Assembly: GCA_949293595.1 (NCBI GenBank)
Contig: CASFDW010000004.1
Coordinates: 1 to 55,193 of the forward strand
Direction of reading: 5' to 3'
Origin: an uncultured Spirochaetales bacterium
Lineage (GTDB): Bacteria > Spirochaetota > Spirochaetia > Sphaerochaetales > Sphaerochaetaceae
Length of the DNA stretch: 55,193 nucleotides
The notes beneath the pieces were generated by a model. That model had not been told where the DNA came from and did not search any database. It saw nothing but the letters and a program-made list of their open reading frames with translations. This document shows, one piece after another, positions 34,615 to 42,947 of this stretch. Each line of letters starts with the position of its first letter. The stretch's first letter is position 1. The translations under genes and the position numbers were made by a program.

Positions 34615-35475
34615 ATGGGATTGTTTCTCGAGTACAGGAATAATAGATTGAAAAGATATGTCAGGAATTTTGTTATTCTCTTGGCATTGACGATATTTGC
34701 AATCACAACATTGTTTCCTATCTATTTTATGATAGTGTCTTCTTTCGGTCCACCTGTTGAGGCAGGAGCAGCAAATCTTGAGTTGTTTCCTTCCCGTGTT
34801 TCGCTGGACAGCTTCAAATTCTTTTTCAATTACAGCCCGTATTCTGTTCGTTGGCTGCTCAACTCGCTGATAGTTAGTGTCGTCACAGTGGTGAGCAATG
34901 TCATTTTTGCAAGTCTCGCATCATATGCCTTTGCAAAAATCAGATTCAAAGGCAGAGAGGTCCTTTTCTTCATATTGCTCAGTGCGATGATGATTCCGTA
35001 TCAGGTGACTCAGGTACCTTTATATGTATTGATAGTAAATAAATTTCAATTTCAGAATACGTTCAAGGCATTGATACTCCCGAATCTCTGTGGAGTCTAC
35101 AATATTTTCCTATGCAAGCAGTTTATGCAGAGCATTCCGACTTCAATATTGGAATGTGCAAAAATAGAGGGCTGTTCTCATCCGCGGATTTTTGCAAGTA
35201 TAATTGTCCCGTTATCCAAGACGGTCTTGGCAGTCATGGCAATAACCACTTTCATGGATACTTGGAACACTTTTTTCTGGCCGTTTCTTGTTACAAGCAA
35301 GATTGAGATGCAGACCATCCAGGTCGGGTTGAAGAATTTCAGTTTTGCGAACACGACATATTTTGCGCCTATGATGGCTGGGGCCACCATTGCGGCAATA
35401 CCGATGTTCATTCTGTTTTTCAGTTTGCAAAAGTATTTTCTTGAAGGTGTTACAGTAGGGGCAGTAAAAGGATGA
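34615..35475 (+). CDS. ABC sugar transporter permease (MalG-like)
   Basis: The second permease (286 aa) begins with a cytosolic KRYVRNF segment and has six helices. Its EAA-type loop reads SILECAKIEGCSHPRIFASIIVPLSKT, with Cys in place of the usual second Ala. It pairs with the MalF-like permease to form the channel of a carbohydrate importer. AAGGGG precedes the ATG. Its stop overlaps the kinase start in an ATGA arrangement, so sugar uptake and phosphorylation are translationally coupled. Confidence 0.9.
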   Translation: MGLFLEYRNNRLKRYVRNFVILLALTIFAITTLFPIYFMIVSSFGPPVEAGAANLELFPSRVSLDSFKFFFNYSPYSVRWLLNSLIVSVVTVVSNVIFASLASYAFAKIRFKGREVLFFILLSAMMIPYQVTQVPLYVLIVNKFQFQNTFKALILPNLCGVYNIFLCKQFMQSIPTSILECAKIEGCSHPRIFASIIVPLSKTVLAVMAITTFMDTWNTFFWPFLVTSKIEMQTIQVGLKNFSFANTTYFAPMMAGATIAAIPMFILFFSLQKYFLEGVTVGAVKG

Positions 35476-36389
35476 GAAATTTTTTTCTTGGGCTTGACGG
35501 GGGAGGAACAAAAACCTCCGCTTCTTTGATTGATTCTCACAGGAAAGAGATAGCCGTGTTTAAGAGCGGTGGAATTAATTTTCTTGGATCCGATCCTTGT
35601 CTGGCCCGTAAGAGCTTGAAAAAGATTTTGACATCAACTGTAGAATGTATTGGATTCGATGGAGTTTTGGAGGGCATTTCAATTTCTACTGCCGGTATAA
35701 GCCACGAAGCAGTCCGCCGGGAGATTGAGCACATTGTCACGGAATCCGGGGTTAATTCAAAAATCATCTTCTCCGGAGATCATCTGGTGGCCCTTTATTC
35801 TGTTTTCCCTTCGGGGTATGGTTCTGTCCTTATGGCGGGTACGGGTAGCGTGGGTTATGCGAGAATGTCTTGTGCCGGTTCCATCAAGGAATTCAGGGTC
35901 GGAGGATGGGGATACTTATTGGGTGACGAATGCGGAGGTTTTGATATCGGCAGAAGGATGCTGCAACGGGTATGCCATTCCATTGACATGGATATAATGT
36001 CCTCTATGCGAAGGATTCTCAGACAACGATATGATATTGCCACACGTGAGGATTTGATTAATTTCGCTTACGGAGAAAACTCAAAAAACAATATTTCGTC
36101 ATTAGCTCCCTTATTGGATGAACTCTATCAAGATGGTGATTCTGAAGCTGTATTTCTTGTTGATGAGGTTGCCCGTGATGTCGTATGTATTGCAGACATG
36201 CTGATTGCTCGAATTGACCGGAATGTTGATCAGTTGGGAATATGTGGAAGTATTCTACTCAATTCTGAACCGATCAAATCAAAAACCACCTCCCTCATAA
36301 AGGAAAAATATTCTTCAATTCAAATACTGGAGCCCATGCGTGAACCAAGTTATAGTTCCGCATTGATTGCGTTGGATGCATGCAAATGA
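35472..36389 (+). CDS. BadF/BadG-type N-acetylglucosamine kinase
   Basis: The 305-aa protein is an ASKHA sugar kinase with LGLDGGGTKTSASLID (phosphate 1), SISTAGISHEA, IIFSGDHLVALYS, VLMAGTGSVGYAR (phosphate 2) and GGWGYLLGDECGGFDIGRRML. This pattern matches the BadF/BadG/BcrA group that includes GlcNAc and MurNAc/GlcNAc kinases. Here it would phosphorylate free GlcNAc released by NagZ, and perhaps MurNAc. ATGA overlaps link it to the permease before it and the HAD phosphatase after it. Confidence 0.85.
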   Translation: MRNFFLGLDGGGTKTSASLIDSHRKEIAVFKSGGINFLGSDPCLARKSLKKILTSTVECIGFDGVLEGISISTAGISHEAVRREIEHIVTESGVNSKIIFSGDHLVALYSVFPSGYGSVLMAGTGSVGYARMSCAGSIKEFRVGGWGYLLGDECGGFDIGRRMLQRVCHSIDMDIMSSMRRILRQRYDIATREDLINFAYGENSKNNISSLAPLLDELYQDGDSEAVFLVDEVARDVVCIADMLIARIDRNVDQLGICGSILLNSEPIKSKTTSLIKEKYSSIQILEPMREPSYSSALIALDACK

Positions 36390-37135
36390 AAAATGGATTT
36401 ATCATCGATTTGGATGGAACAATATATTCTGGGGAGAAATTGATAGATGGTGCTTGCGATTTTTTCTCATTTCTCAAGGCAAATGATATTCCATATGTTT
36501 TATTGACGAACTGTCCATCCCATAGCCGGGAGGATATAGCTTCATTTTTACATTCTTTTCATATAGAGGTTCCGATTTCAAAGATTCTGACAAGTGGTAT
36601 TCTTGCTACCTTGTATTTGCATGGCAAAGGATATGGAAAAGTATATGTCGTAGGTGGACCTGCTCTGAAAGCAGCTGTTGCTCAAAATGGATTAAAACTG
36701 GATGATGAAAATCCGGAGGCGGTCCTCATCGGTTGGGACAGTTCGATTACCTGCAAAGACCTGCAAAGAGCATACGATTTCATTACCGAAGGAAAACCCC
36801 TTTACGCAACTAATCCGGATGATGTCATACCAGGAAACAATTGTACGATTCTACATACTGGAACTTTCACAAAACTTCTTGAAAATGCGGCGCGTGTCAA
36901 GGCAAAGGTTCTTGGGAAACCGAGCAAAGAGATATGGCCCTATGTGCGCAGTCAGCTGGGGGAAGATTGCATCCCTTGTGTCATTGGTGATACTTTGGCA
37001 TACGATATTGCATTTGCTTTAAACAATAAAATAGATGCAGCCCTGGTTCTGACCGGGCTTACAACCAGGGCGATGGCTGAACCATATGAATATGAAATCA
37101 AGATAATAGATACGTTAAGAGACCTGATTGATTGA
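36386..37135 (+). CDS. HAD-IIA sugar phosphatase (NagD-like)
   Basis: The 249-aa protein has HAD motif I FIIDLDGTIYSGEKLIDGA, motif II VLLTNCPSHSREDI, a substrate loop with NPDDVIPGNN, motif III lysine in VLGKPSKEIW and motif IV CVIGDTLAYDIAFALN. The NagD group dephosphorylates nucleotides and sugar phosphates and is often found with amino-sugar genes. The second ATG overlaps the kinase stop (ATGA) and is taken as the start. It might limit sugar-phosphate build-up, but the substrate is unknown. Confidence 0.85.
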   Translation: MKNGFIIDLDGTIYSGEKLIDGACDFFSFLKANDIPYVLLTNCPSHSREDIASFLHSFHIEVPISKILTSGILATLYLHGKGYGKVYVVGGPALKAAVAQNGLKLDDENPEAVLIGWDSSITCKDLQRAYDFITEGKPLYATNPDDVIPGNNCTILHTGTFTKLLENAARVKAKVLGKPSKEIWPYVRSQLGEDCIPCVIGDTLAYDIAFALNNKIDAALVLTGLTTRAMAEPYEYEIKIIDTLRDLID

Positions 37136-37615
37136 GTTCTGTTTCCTTTTGAGACTATATCTGTAAACACCCGGATCTGATCCGTCTATCACTTTCGCTC
37201 CAACTGTTTTCTCATAAAACTCCATGGGTCCAACCGAACCTATGATGGCATATACGTATCCTGCATCTTTCATGGCATGCAATGATTTTAAAAGTAACAA
37301 TCTACCTATTCCTTGCTTTTGAAAATTCTCATCGACCCTGGTCGGACCGAAAAAATCAGGAGCAATGGAGGAGTAACAGGCGTAGCCGATTACTTTTCCA
37401 TCCTTCTCAGCGATGTAGGCGGTTATTGGGCTGTGGGAAAAACAAACGAGACATTCGCTTTTCCCACTCTCTCCGGAATGTTTCCCGACCCATTCCAATA
37501 CACGTGTCAGGTCAGGGGCAATAGGCCTGAACACATTTATCCCTTCTTGAGACAATTTACTTTCTAATTGGGAATAATCTGGCAGGTCCATAAGCCTGCA
37601 AAGCATATCTGGCAT
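37115..37615 (-). CDS. GNAT family N-acetyltransferase
   Basis: The 166-aa protein has the GNAT acetyl-CoA signature VDENFQKQGIGRLLLLKSLHAMKDAGYVYAIIGSVGPMEFYEKTVGAKVI. Unlike most GNATs it has about 65 residues before the core. It closes the minus-strand nagZ operon and overlaps the convergent HAD gene by 21 bases. Substrate unknown; within this island an amino sugar or muropeptide amine is possible. GGAGG seven bases before the ATG fixes the start. Confidence 0.8.
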   Translation of the reverse strand: MPDMLCRLMDLPDYSQLESKLSQEGINVFRPIAPDLTRVLEWVGKHSGESGKSECLVCFSHSPITAYIAEKDGKVIGYACYSSIAPDFFGPTRVDENFQKQGIGRLLLLKSLHAMKDAGYVYAIIGSVGPMEFYEKTVGAKVIDGSDPGVYRYSLKRKQNSINQVS

Positions 37616-37630
37616 TGTTTTTCCTCCTGT

Positions 37631-38473
37631 TCAGATTGTCAAAGACATTCCGTCATATGCGGTGATGAAGTCATGAGGTGCGGCTTCGGTCTCAATCTCA
37701 TTGTGTGACAGCCCTCCGAAATGAGAAAAGTGGGTGATGACTTTCTTTGTTGTTTGATCAACGGCACCAATGCTCATGAGTTTGTTGATGAACTTCACAT
37801 TGTCAGGCAGGCCCATGTGATACTTTTTAACTTCCTTTCTTACTCCTGTACAGTCCATGCTGACAACATTATAGTGGACACCATTGAAATAATCCCATAT
37901 TTCGCCATCCAATGCTATGCCGGTATCGTTCGCATATAGGATACGGTGTCCACCATATTCAATATCATATATCAGGCATTCTTCTCCAATCTTGTGGTTC
38001 GCTCTTAAGGCTGTGATGGTATATGAACCTATGGTAAACTTATCAAAACACTTTATTATTTTGAATGAAATATATTTTGACATGTCTTGTTTGGCATATT
38101 CTCTTTCAACTGTTTTACTGAATCTGTCAAACACATCTTTGTTTCCATATACGTTCATCTGCGTTTTGATATCAGCAGTGAACCATGGTGAATACAGACA
38201 AAGATCTTCAGGATAAAAATGGTCTTGATGAGAATGCGTGACTATAATGTTTTTTATCTTTTCTGGAATGATGTTGTTGACCAGAAGATGGTGATATGTA
38301 TCGGGTGGAAAATCGATAAGCAGATCATCGTTCAGCAAACATTGGCTCCGTGTTCTGATATCTTTCCCTCCAATCGATCTTGCCTTTCTGCACAAGTCGC
38401 AATTACAGAAAAGGGCGGGAATACCCTCTGCCGCAGCCGTACCCAGATATCTTATGTTCAAATCTTTATGCAT
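37631..38473 (-). CDS. MBL-fold metallohydrolase (PhnP-like)
   Basis: The 280-aa protein shows IRYLGTAAAEGIPALFCNCDLCRKA near the start, as in PhnP-type phosphodiesterases, including the CNCDLC cysteines. The metal site THSHQDHFYPEDL (HxHxDH) follows, then YANDTGIALDG and a C-terminal ITHFSHFGGLSHNEI. PhnP cleaves cyclic ribose phosphates, but other members use different phosphodiesters. It overlaps nagZ by 16 bases and precedes the GNAT gene, so it works with the salvage pathway in some way not yet known. AAAGGG lies upstream of the ATG. Confidence 0.82.
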   Translation of the reverse strand: MHKDLNIRYLGTAAAEGIPALFCNCDLCRKARSIGGKDIRTRSQCLLNDDLLIDFPPDTYHHLLVNNIIPEKIKNIIVTHSHQDHFYPEDLCLYSPWFTADIKTQMNVYGNKDVFDRFSKTVEREYAKQDMSKYISFKIIKCFDKFTIGSYTITALRANHKIGEECLIYDIEYGGHRILYANDTGIALDGEIWDYFNGVHYNVVSMDCTGVRKEVKKYHMGLPDNVKFINKLMSIGAVDQTTKKVITHFSHFGGLSHNEIETEAAPHDFITAYDGMSLTI

Positions 38474-40017
38474 GGTTTCCCTTTGGGTGATAAATTCCCT
38501 TTCAAAACCTTGATGATGGTTTGTATCGAATGCGGAGTATACTCATAAGTTGCTATTTTTGTGTTTCCGCCTGGTAGAATTGACAAATCATACGGGTTGC
38601 GCAGTGCAATGAAGTAAAGTTTTTTTTGCAGCTTGTCAAGTTGTCGTGCGAGTTTTACCTGGTTTGTGAATATGTTGGCATTGTAAGAACAAAAAACAAT
38701 ACTGTCGTATTGCTCTGATTTCAAGACGATATTATCGATATCTTGGTTCGACGGATTGACGTTTATTGTAATCCCGTCACAATTCAATGCTGAAGAAATT
38801 AGTTCAGGAGCATTCAGTTCAAGTAGAAGGGGATTCTTAATATTTGTTTGATTGAAAGCATTTGTACCAATGACCAATACTCTTCCGTCCGGAATCAATG
38901 AATCTCTTTTTTCATAAAGTGTTACGCTTTCGTCATTAATTCTCTGCGCTATGTTCTTGTGTTCCGGTGAACCTATGCAGTCATATTCATTTCTTTCGAA
39001 AATTTTATCTGGAAGCGTCTTTTTTTCACAGAGAATCCGTTCATAGTGTTTTTCAATCATGGAATAAGGAATCTCTTTTGATTTGACCATATCCTTCACT
39101 TTTGTTACAAATCTGATTGCAGCAGCCGGATCACGTGAAATCGACATGATATCCGCCCCGGCTCGTAACGCATCCACCGCACCTTCGACTATTCCGTAGT
39201 TGTTCTTTATTGCTTCCATGAGAAGATCATCAGTTTTGATGATTCCTGTAAAACCAAGTCTTTCTCTTAGAAGTTCCGTAAGAAAAAAATAGGACATGGT
39301 TGCCGGCTTGTGCTCCGGTTCAATTTTTGTGAAGATGATATGCGATGTCATTATCGCCTTGCAACATTTTTCATTAATTGCACGGATATAAGGAACAAGT
39401 TCGGTTTCAAGTAATTCATCGAACGATTTCTCAATGACTGGCAGACTGAAATGTGAATCCTGCGATGTGTCTCCATGTCCAGGGAAGTGTTTGAATACAG
39501 GTATGACACCTCCTTCCATCAAGCCTTTTGCCATATTTCTGGCATATGTGTATACTGTTTGCGGGTCATCTCCATATGCCCGCACCCCAATTACAGGGTT
39601 GTTGGGGTTGCTGTTTATATCAACAACCGGGGCAAAATCCATGTTGAATCCTACTCCTCGCATTTCCTTTGCGATGAACAAGCCTGCCAGGTATGCGTTG
39701 ACTTCATTGCCGCTTGCCGAAACTGCCATGGCCCCTGGAAAATGGGTGAAATCATTATCATTTAATCTTGTGACCATCCCACCTTCCTGATCGGCAGATA
39801 TGAAAGGCATGATGCCTGTCTCCTCGGAAATAAGTTGAGACATGTCCATATTGAGCTGTCTCATTTGTTCCTTGGATCTGCAATTATGAGCATAGATGGA
39901 ATAATTACCGATTTTATACTCTCTGATTATGGATTTTATTTCTTCCGTAACAGATGTACCTTCAAAACCGATGCTGACAAGCTGCCCGATCATGGTTTCC
40001 AAAGTTATGTCTTTCAT
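38458..40017 (-). CDS. nagZ: Beta-N-acetylhexosaminidase NagZ (GH3, two-domain)
   Basis: NagZ cleaves GlcNAc from GlcNAc-(anh)MurNAc. The 519-aa protein has a GH3 barrel: FISADQEGGMVTRL, NMDFAPVVDINSNPNNPVIGVRAYGDD, the acid/base loop KHFPGHGDTSQDSHFSLP and the nucleophile Asp in FTGIIKTDDLLMEAI. A C-terminal GH3_C domain (about 380-519) makes it like Bacillus NagZ rather than the single-domain E. coli type. There is no signal peptide, so it acts in the cytosol on imported disaccharide. The ATG at 40017 lies seven bases after a -10 box and lacks an SD, so the mRNA is probably leaderless. Confidence 0.93.
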   Translation of the reverse strand: MKDITLETMIGQLVSIGFEGTSVTEEIKSIIREYKIGNYSIYAHNCRSKEQMRQLNMDMSQLISEETGIMPFISADQEGGMVTRLNDNDFTHFPGAMAVSASGNEVNAYLAGLFIAKEMRGVGFNMDFAPVVDINSNPNNPVIGVRAYGDDPQTVYTYARNMAKGLMEGGVIPVFKHFPGHGDTSQDSHFSLPVIEKSFDELLETELVPYIRAINEKCCKAIMTSHIIFTKIEPEHKPATMSYFFLTELLRERLGFTGIIKTDDLLMEAIKNNYGIVEGAVDALRAGADIMSISRDPAAAIRFVTKVKDMVKSKEIPYSMIEKHYERILCEKKTLPDKIFERNEYDCIGSPEHKNIAQRINDESVTLYEKRDSLIPDGRVLVIGTNAFNQTNIKNPLLLELNAPELISSALNCDGITINVNPSNQDIDNIVLKSEQYDSIVFCSYNANIFTNQVKLARQLDKLQKKLYFIALRNPYDLSILPGGNTKIATYEYTPHSIQTIIKVLKGNLSPKGKPCIKI

Positions 40018-40024
40018 GGTTAGA

Positions 40025-40053
40025 AGAATAAAACCGAAGTAGTGATAAGTCAA
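40025..40053 (-). promoter_or_regulatory. Promoter of the nagZ operon, predicted leaderless
   Basis: TTGACT and TATTCT are 17 bases apart on the minus strand, and only seven bases separate the -10 from the nagZ ATG. Confidence 0.65.
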
Positions 40054-40132
40054 CAAAAAATGTTATAAAATTTCAAAAAATGATTAAATTACTGATTTTT
40101 TATTTCATTAAAAATCACAGAGAAAGATGTTT

Positions 40133-40162
40133 GAATTAAAATGGCCATCCTTGCGGACGGCC
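40133..40162 (-). terminator. Terminator after trxB
   Basis: On the minus strand GGCCGTCC and GGATGGCC (one G-U pair) form an eight-pair stem with a GCAA loop, followed by ATTTTAATT. Confidence 0.8.
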
Positions 40163-40168
40163 ACCACA

Positions 40169-41383
40169 TCACAGATAAGGTGCGAACGAATCGAAACCGC
40201 ATTCCCTGCAGATGGAAGCCGAATGCACGGCCTTTCCGTTTTTGAACAGGATTGCGGACGGGCATGCCGGAGCACCGAGAATCTTTTGTATCCGGTCGCT
40301 CTTGTACGTGTCTATACCTGCTGTTTCCAGATTGTTCTTGCCGGCAAAATCCTCAAGCTCTTTGAGCAGGGTCCTGTCGTTCTCGTCGCAGGCGTTGTAG
40401 AAGTAGGCGAGCACCTTGTCCTTGGAAAGGATGTTGTTCTCTATTGTCTCCAGCTCCCCGATGTAGCGCTCGGCCATGTAGCCGGCAACAGCACCGTCTC
40501 CGACCGCGGTCGCAACCTGGCGCAGCGTCTTTGCCCTGACATCCCCGGCTGCGAAAATACCCGGCTGGCTTGTCTCCATATCCTCGTTGGTGACTACATA
40601 CCCCCTGTTGTTGAGCTCCACGAGATTTTCAACCAGCTTGGTATTCGGCAGGTATCCGATGAAAAGGAAGCATCCGTCCACTTCCTCCGTTATTATCTCG
40701 CCTGTCTTGAGGTTCTTCAGATTGACCCTCTCGAGCAGGTCCCCGCCTTCGAAGGAATCCACACCTGTGTTCCAGATGAAGCGCATCTTGCTGTTGCTTA
40801 GAGCCTTTTCCCTTGCGACCTCGTTGGCATCCATGATGCCTTCGTCATGGACCACGGAGACCACGACTTCGGAACAGAACCTTGTCAAAAAGATTCCTTC
40901 CTCTATGGCCGCATCTCCGCTGCCCACGACCATTACCTTCTTCCCTGTATAGCGTGCCGCATCGCAGGTGGCGCAGAAGCTGATGCCCTTGTCGCAGTAC
41001 TTGTCCTCTCCTGCGGCTCCGGTGAGGCGTGGCCTGCCTCCTGTCGCGATGATGACGGCTTTTGCATGATAGTCGGTGCGGAATGTGGAGACGTTCCAGA
41101 TGCTGTCGAGCCTCTCGATCGATTTGACATCGGTGAGCTTGACGTTCACGCCGAACTTCCTGAACTGCTTGTCGAAGAGTTTCATGAGCTCGGTTCCGTC
41201 CACTCCTTCAGGAAACCCCGGGTAGTTCTCGACCTCGCTCGTATATGTGGCAAGTCCGCCGATAAGGCTCTTTTCGATCAGCAGCGTCTTGAGACGTGCC
41301 CTGCCGGCGTAGAGCGCCGCGGTCATTCCCGCGGCACCTCCTCCGACAACAACTACGTCATAGTTCTCAATCCTCTTTTCCAT
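40169..41383 (-). CDS. trxB: Thioredoxin-disulfide reductase with thioredoxin-like C-terminal domain
   Basis: The first 305 residues are a standard TrxB: FAD motif VVVGGGAAGMTAALYAGRA, redox CATC in GISFCATCDAA, NADPH motif VVGSGDAAIEEG and GDVRAKTLRQVATAVGDGAVAG. About 95 extra residues follow and look like a thioredoxin fold: VLAYFYNACDENDRTLLKELEDFA aligns with the CGPC region, but only the first Cys is kept (CDEN), and PACPSAILFKNGKAV matches the cis-Pro loop. A further CRECGF motif lies near the end. The fused domain may be a built-in thiol relay. It directly follows the YeeE gene, suggesting a role in sulfur reduction. GAGGG upstream of the ATG at 41383 supports the start. Confidence 0.9.
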   Translation of the reverse strand: MEKRIENYDVVVVGGGAAGMTAALYAGRARLKTLLIEKSLIGGLATYTSEVENYPGFPEGVDGTELMKLFDKQFRKFGVNVKLTDVKSIERLDSIWNVSTFRTDYHAKAVIIATGGRPRLTGAAGEDKYCDKGISFCATCDAARYTGKKVMVVGSGDAAIEEGIFLTRFCSEVVVSVVHDEGIMDANEVAREKALSNSKMRFIWNTGVDSFEGGDLLERVNLKNLKTGEIITEEVDGCFLFIGYLPNTKLVENLVELNNRGYVVTNEDMETSQPGIFAAGDVRAKTLRQVATAVGDGAVAGYMAERYIGELETIENNILSKDKVLAYFYNACDENDRTLLKELEDFAGKNNLETAGIDTYKSDRIQKILGAPACPSAILFKNGKAVHSASICRECGFDSFAPYL

Positions 41384-41385
41384 AC

Positions 41386-42606
41386 TTATTTCACCCTCTT
41401 TTTCTTTTCCCACCAATCGGCAAGGATCCAGAGTCCGAGAAGGGCGAGAAGCTGGATGACGAGGGCCGGGATGTATCCGAATACGGAAGGCAGGTAGAGC
41501 TTGGGTCCTGCCGCAAAAACGGTGCCCTTAGTGGCAGCCACGAGCGGTGTTCCAAGCATGCCGCCGATTGCGAATCCGACGAATGCGAGATAGTTCTGCA
41601 CATAGCCTTCACCCATTCTCACGAAGGTTCCGGAAGCACATCCTCCTGCGAGCACGGCTCCGATTCCGAAAACAAACGCACCTATGAAGAGGTTGAGGTT
41701 GATCGGGTTGCCCGGAAGATTGCTTGCCGCGGCAAGGTCGAAACCGTACTGCGAGACATGATAGCCGAAGAAGAATATGGTGCAGCAGGCAAAGGCGACG
41801 ATAACTGCCTTTGTGAGCTTTGTCTCTCCTGTGAGCATTGGATCACGGTAGGCTGCGGTGAAGCAGAATCTTGACCTCTGCATCACATATCCGAATCCAA
41901 GTCCGATCACCATCCAATACGGTGCCCACTGGTATGTAGGTGCGACGATCAATGCGACGATGGCAAGCAATACGATGATCACGCAACCGGCAATGATCTG
42001 CATCCTCTGGTTCTTTTTCTTCTGTTCCGCTGTAAGCCTCTTCCTGTTCGGTCTCTTGTTGCTGACGGGTGGCATGAAGAACTTGAGGAGCTTGCCTCCG
42101 ACAGTCGCGCCCAAAAAGACCATGACAAGGTATATCCATCCGTTTGCGGCCATCTGGGGCAGCTGGCTGAAAAGGCCTCCGATGTTACAACCGCTTGCAA
42201 GCTTGGCCCCGATTCCCATCAGGAAGCCTCCGAGGAGACCTGCCGCAACCTGCTTCCAATGTTTGATCTTCCTTATCTTCCACTGTGCTGCGAGAAGGCA
42301 TGAGATCAGCGCTCCGAATGCTATGGACACATCGAGTACGGACACCTTGTTGCCGAAGAATTTGTAATTTGCAACGCTTGTGCCCAGAAACGCGCCGTTC
42401 TGGTCGGTTCCGAAGAAAAGGGAAAAGAATTTCGCGCCCCATGTGGCCAACGGCCCGGACGCGCCCCATGTCCCGCCTGTGAGCACGAGCAGTGTCATGG
42501 CGATGAAGCTGATCATCACCGCACCGGCATAGTACGACCATTCCTTCTTGAACAGCCTCTCATAGAGTGTCGGCTGGACTTCTGTTGTCAAATTATTCTG
42601 ATCCAT
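41386..42606 (-). CDS. YeeE/YedE family thiosulfate (sulfur) transporter
   Basis: This 406-aa membrane protein has about ten helices and the conserved cysteine motifs of the YeeE/TsuA family: GAKLASGCNIGGLFSQL, YVMQRSRFCFTAAYRDP and AVLAGGCASGTFVRMGEGY. The YeeE structure from Spirochaeta thermophila shows that such cysteines pass thiosulfate through the membrane. A selenium-linked YedE role is an alternative. With the TusA-like gene upstream and TrxR downstream, thiosulfate uptake is the best reading. The ATG at 42606 is preferred over a GTG three codons upstream. Confidence 0.88.
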   Translation of the reverse strand: MDQNNLTTEVQPTLYERLFKKEWSYYAGAVMISFIAMTLLVLTGGTWGASGPLATWGAKFFSLFFGTDQNGAFLGTSVANYKFFGNKVSVLDVSIAFGALISCLLAAQWKIRKIKHWKQVAAGLLGGFLMGIGAKLASGCNIGGLFSQLPQMAANGWIYLVMVFLGATVGGKLLKFFMPPVSNKRPNRKRLTAEQKKKNQRMQIIAGCVIIVLLAIVALIVAPTYQWAPYWMVIGLGFGYVMQRSRFCFTAAYRDPMLTGETKLTKAVIVAFACCTIFFFGYHVSQYGFDLAAASNLPGNPINLNLFIGAFVFGIGAVLAGGCASGTFVRMGEGYVQNYLAFVGFAIGGMLGTPLVAATKGTVFAAGPKLYLPSVFGYIPALVIQLLALLGLWILADWWEKKKRVK

Positions 42607-42622
42607 ATGTCCCACCGCAGTC

Positions 42623-42847
42623 TCAGTTCTTTTCTATGACGACTTCCCATTCACCGTCGCCGACTTCTTCGATTTCAACATTGTAACCCTGCGAGCGGGC
42701 CCAATCCGGTACGTTCTTCATAGCACATGTGTGGTCTATGCCGACGACGAGCACGTCCCCCGCATTCATTTCCGCAAGTGCGTTCTGTGTCTTTACCAAT
42801 GGTACCGGGCATGCCTCTCCGAGGCAATCGAGATACTTTTCTGCCAT
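42623..42847 (-). CDS. TusA/YeeD-family sulfur carrier protein
   Basis: The 74-aa protein has the defining CPxP motif in LDCLGEACPVPLVKTQNAL, with a second Cys three residues earlier and another in DHTCAMKNVPDWA. TusA/YeeD (TsuB) proteins receive sulfur as a persulfide on the CPxP cysteine, and YeeD is needed for thiosulfate uptake through YeeE. It lies 16 bases upstream of the transporter, the usual arrangement. AGGAGG precedes the ATG. Confidence 0.93.
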   Translation of the reverse strand: MAEKYLDCLGEACPVPLVKTQNALAEMNAGDVLVVGIDHTCAMKNVPDWARSQGYNVEIEEVGDGEWEVVIEKN

Positions 42848-42889
42848 GTTGTTCCTCCTAGCAAATAAACAATGAATAAAAAATTATCT

Positions 42890-42918
42890 ATATCTTATTA
42901 CTTTTGTTTTTTTGTCAA
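42890..42918 (-). promoter_or_regulatory. Promoter of the tusA-yeeE-trxB operon
   Basis: A consensus TTGACA is present on the minus strand; the -10 at 17 bases (AGATAT) is weak, as expected for an activator-dependent promoter. Confidence 0.4.
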
Positions 42919-42926
42919 AGGATTAC

Positions 42927-42939
42927 TTTTGTGACAAAA
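42927..42939. promoter_or_regulatory. Palindromic candidate Crp/Fnr operator
   Basis: TTTTGT-G-ACAAAA is a perfect inverted repeat lying just upstream of the -35 of the sulfur operon and just past the end of the neighbouring Crp/Fnr gene. Its distance to the expected start point (near -49) suits an activator. Confidence 0.45.
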
Positions 42940-42947
42940 TGACATTT

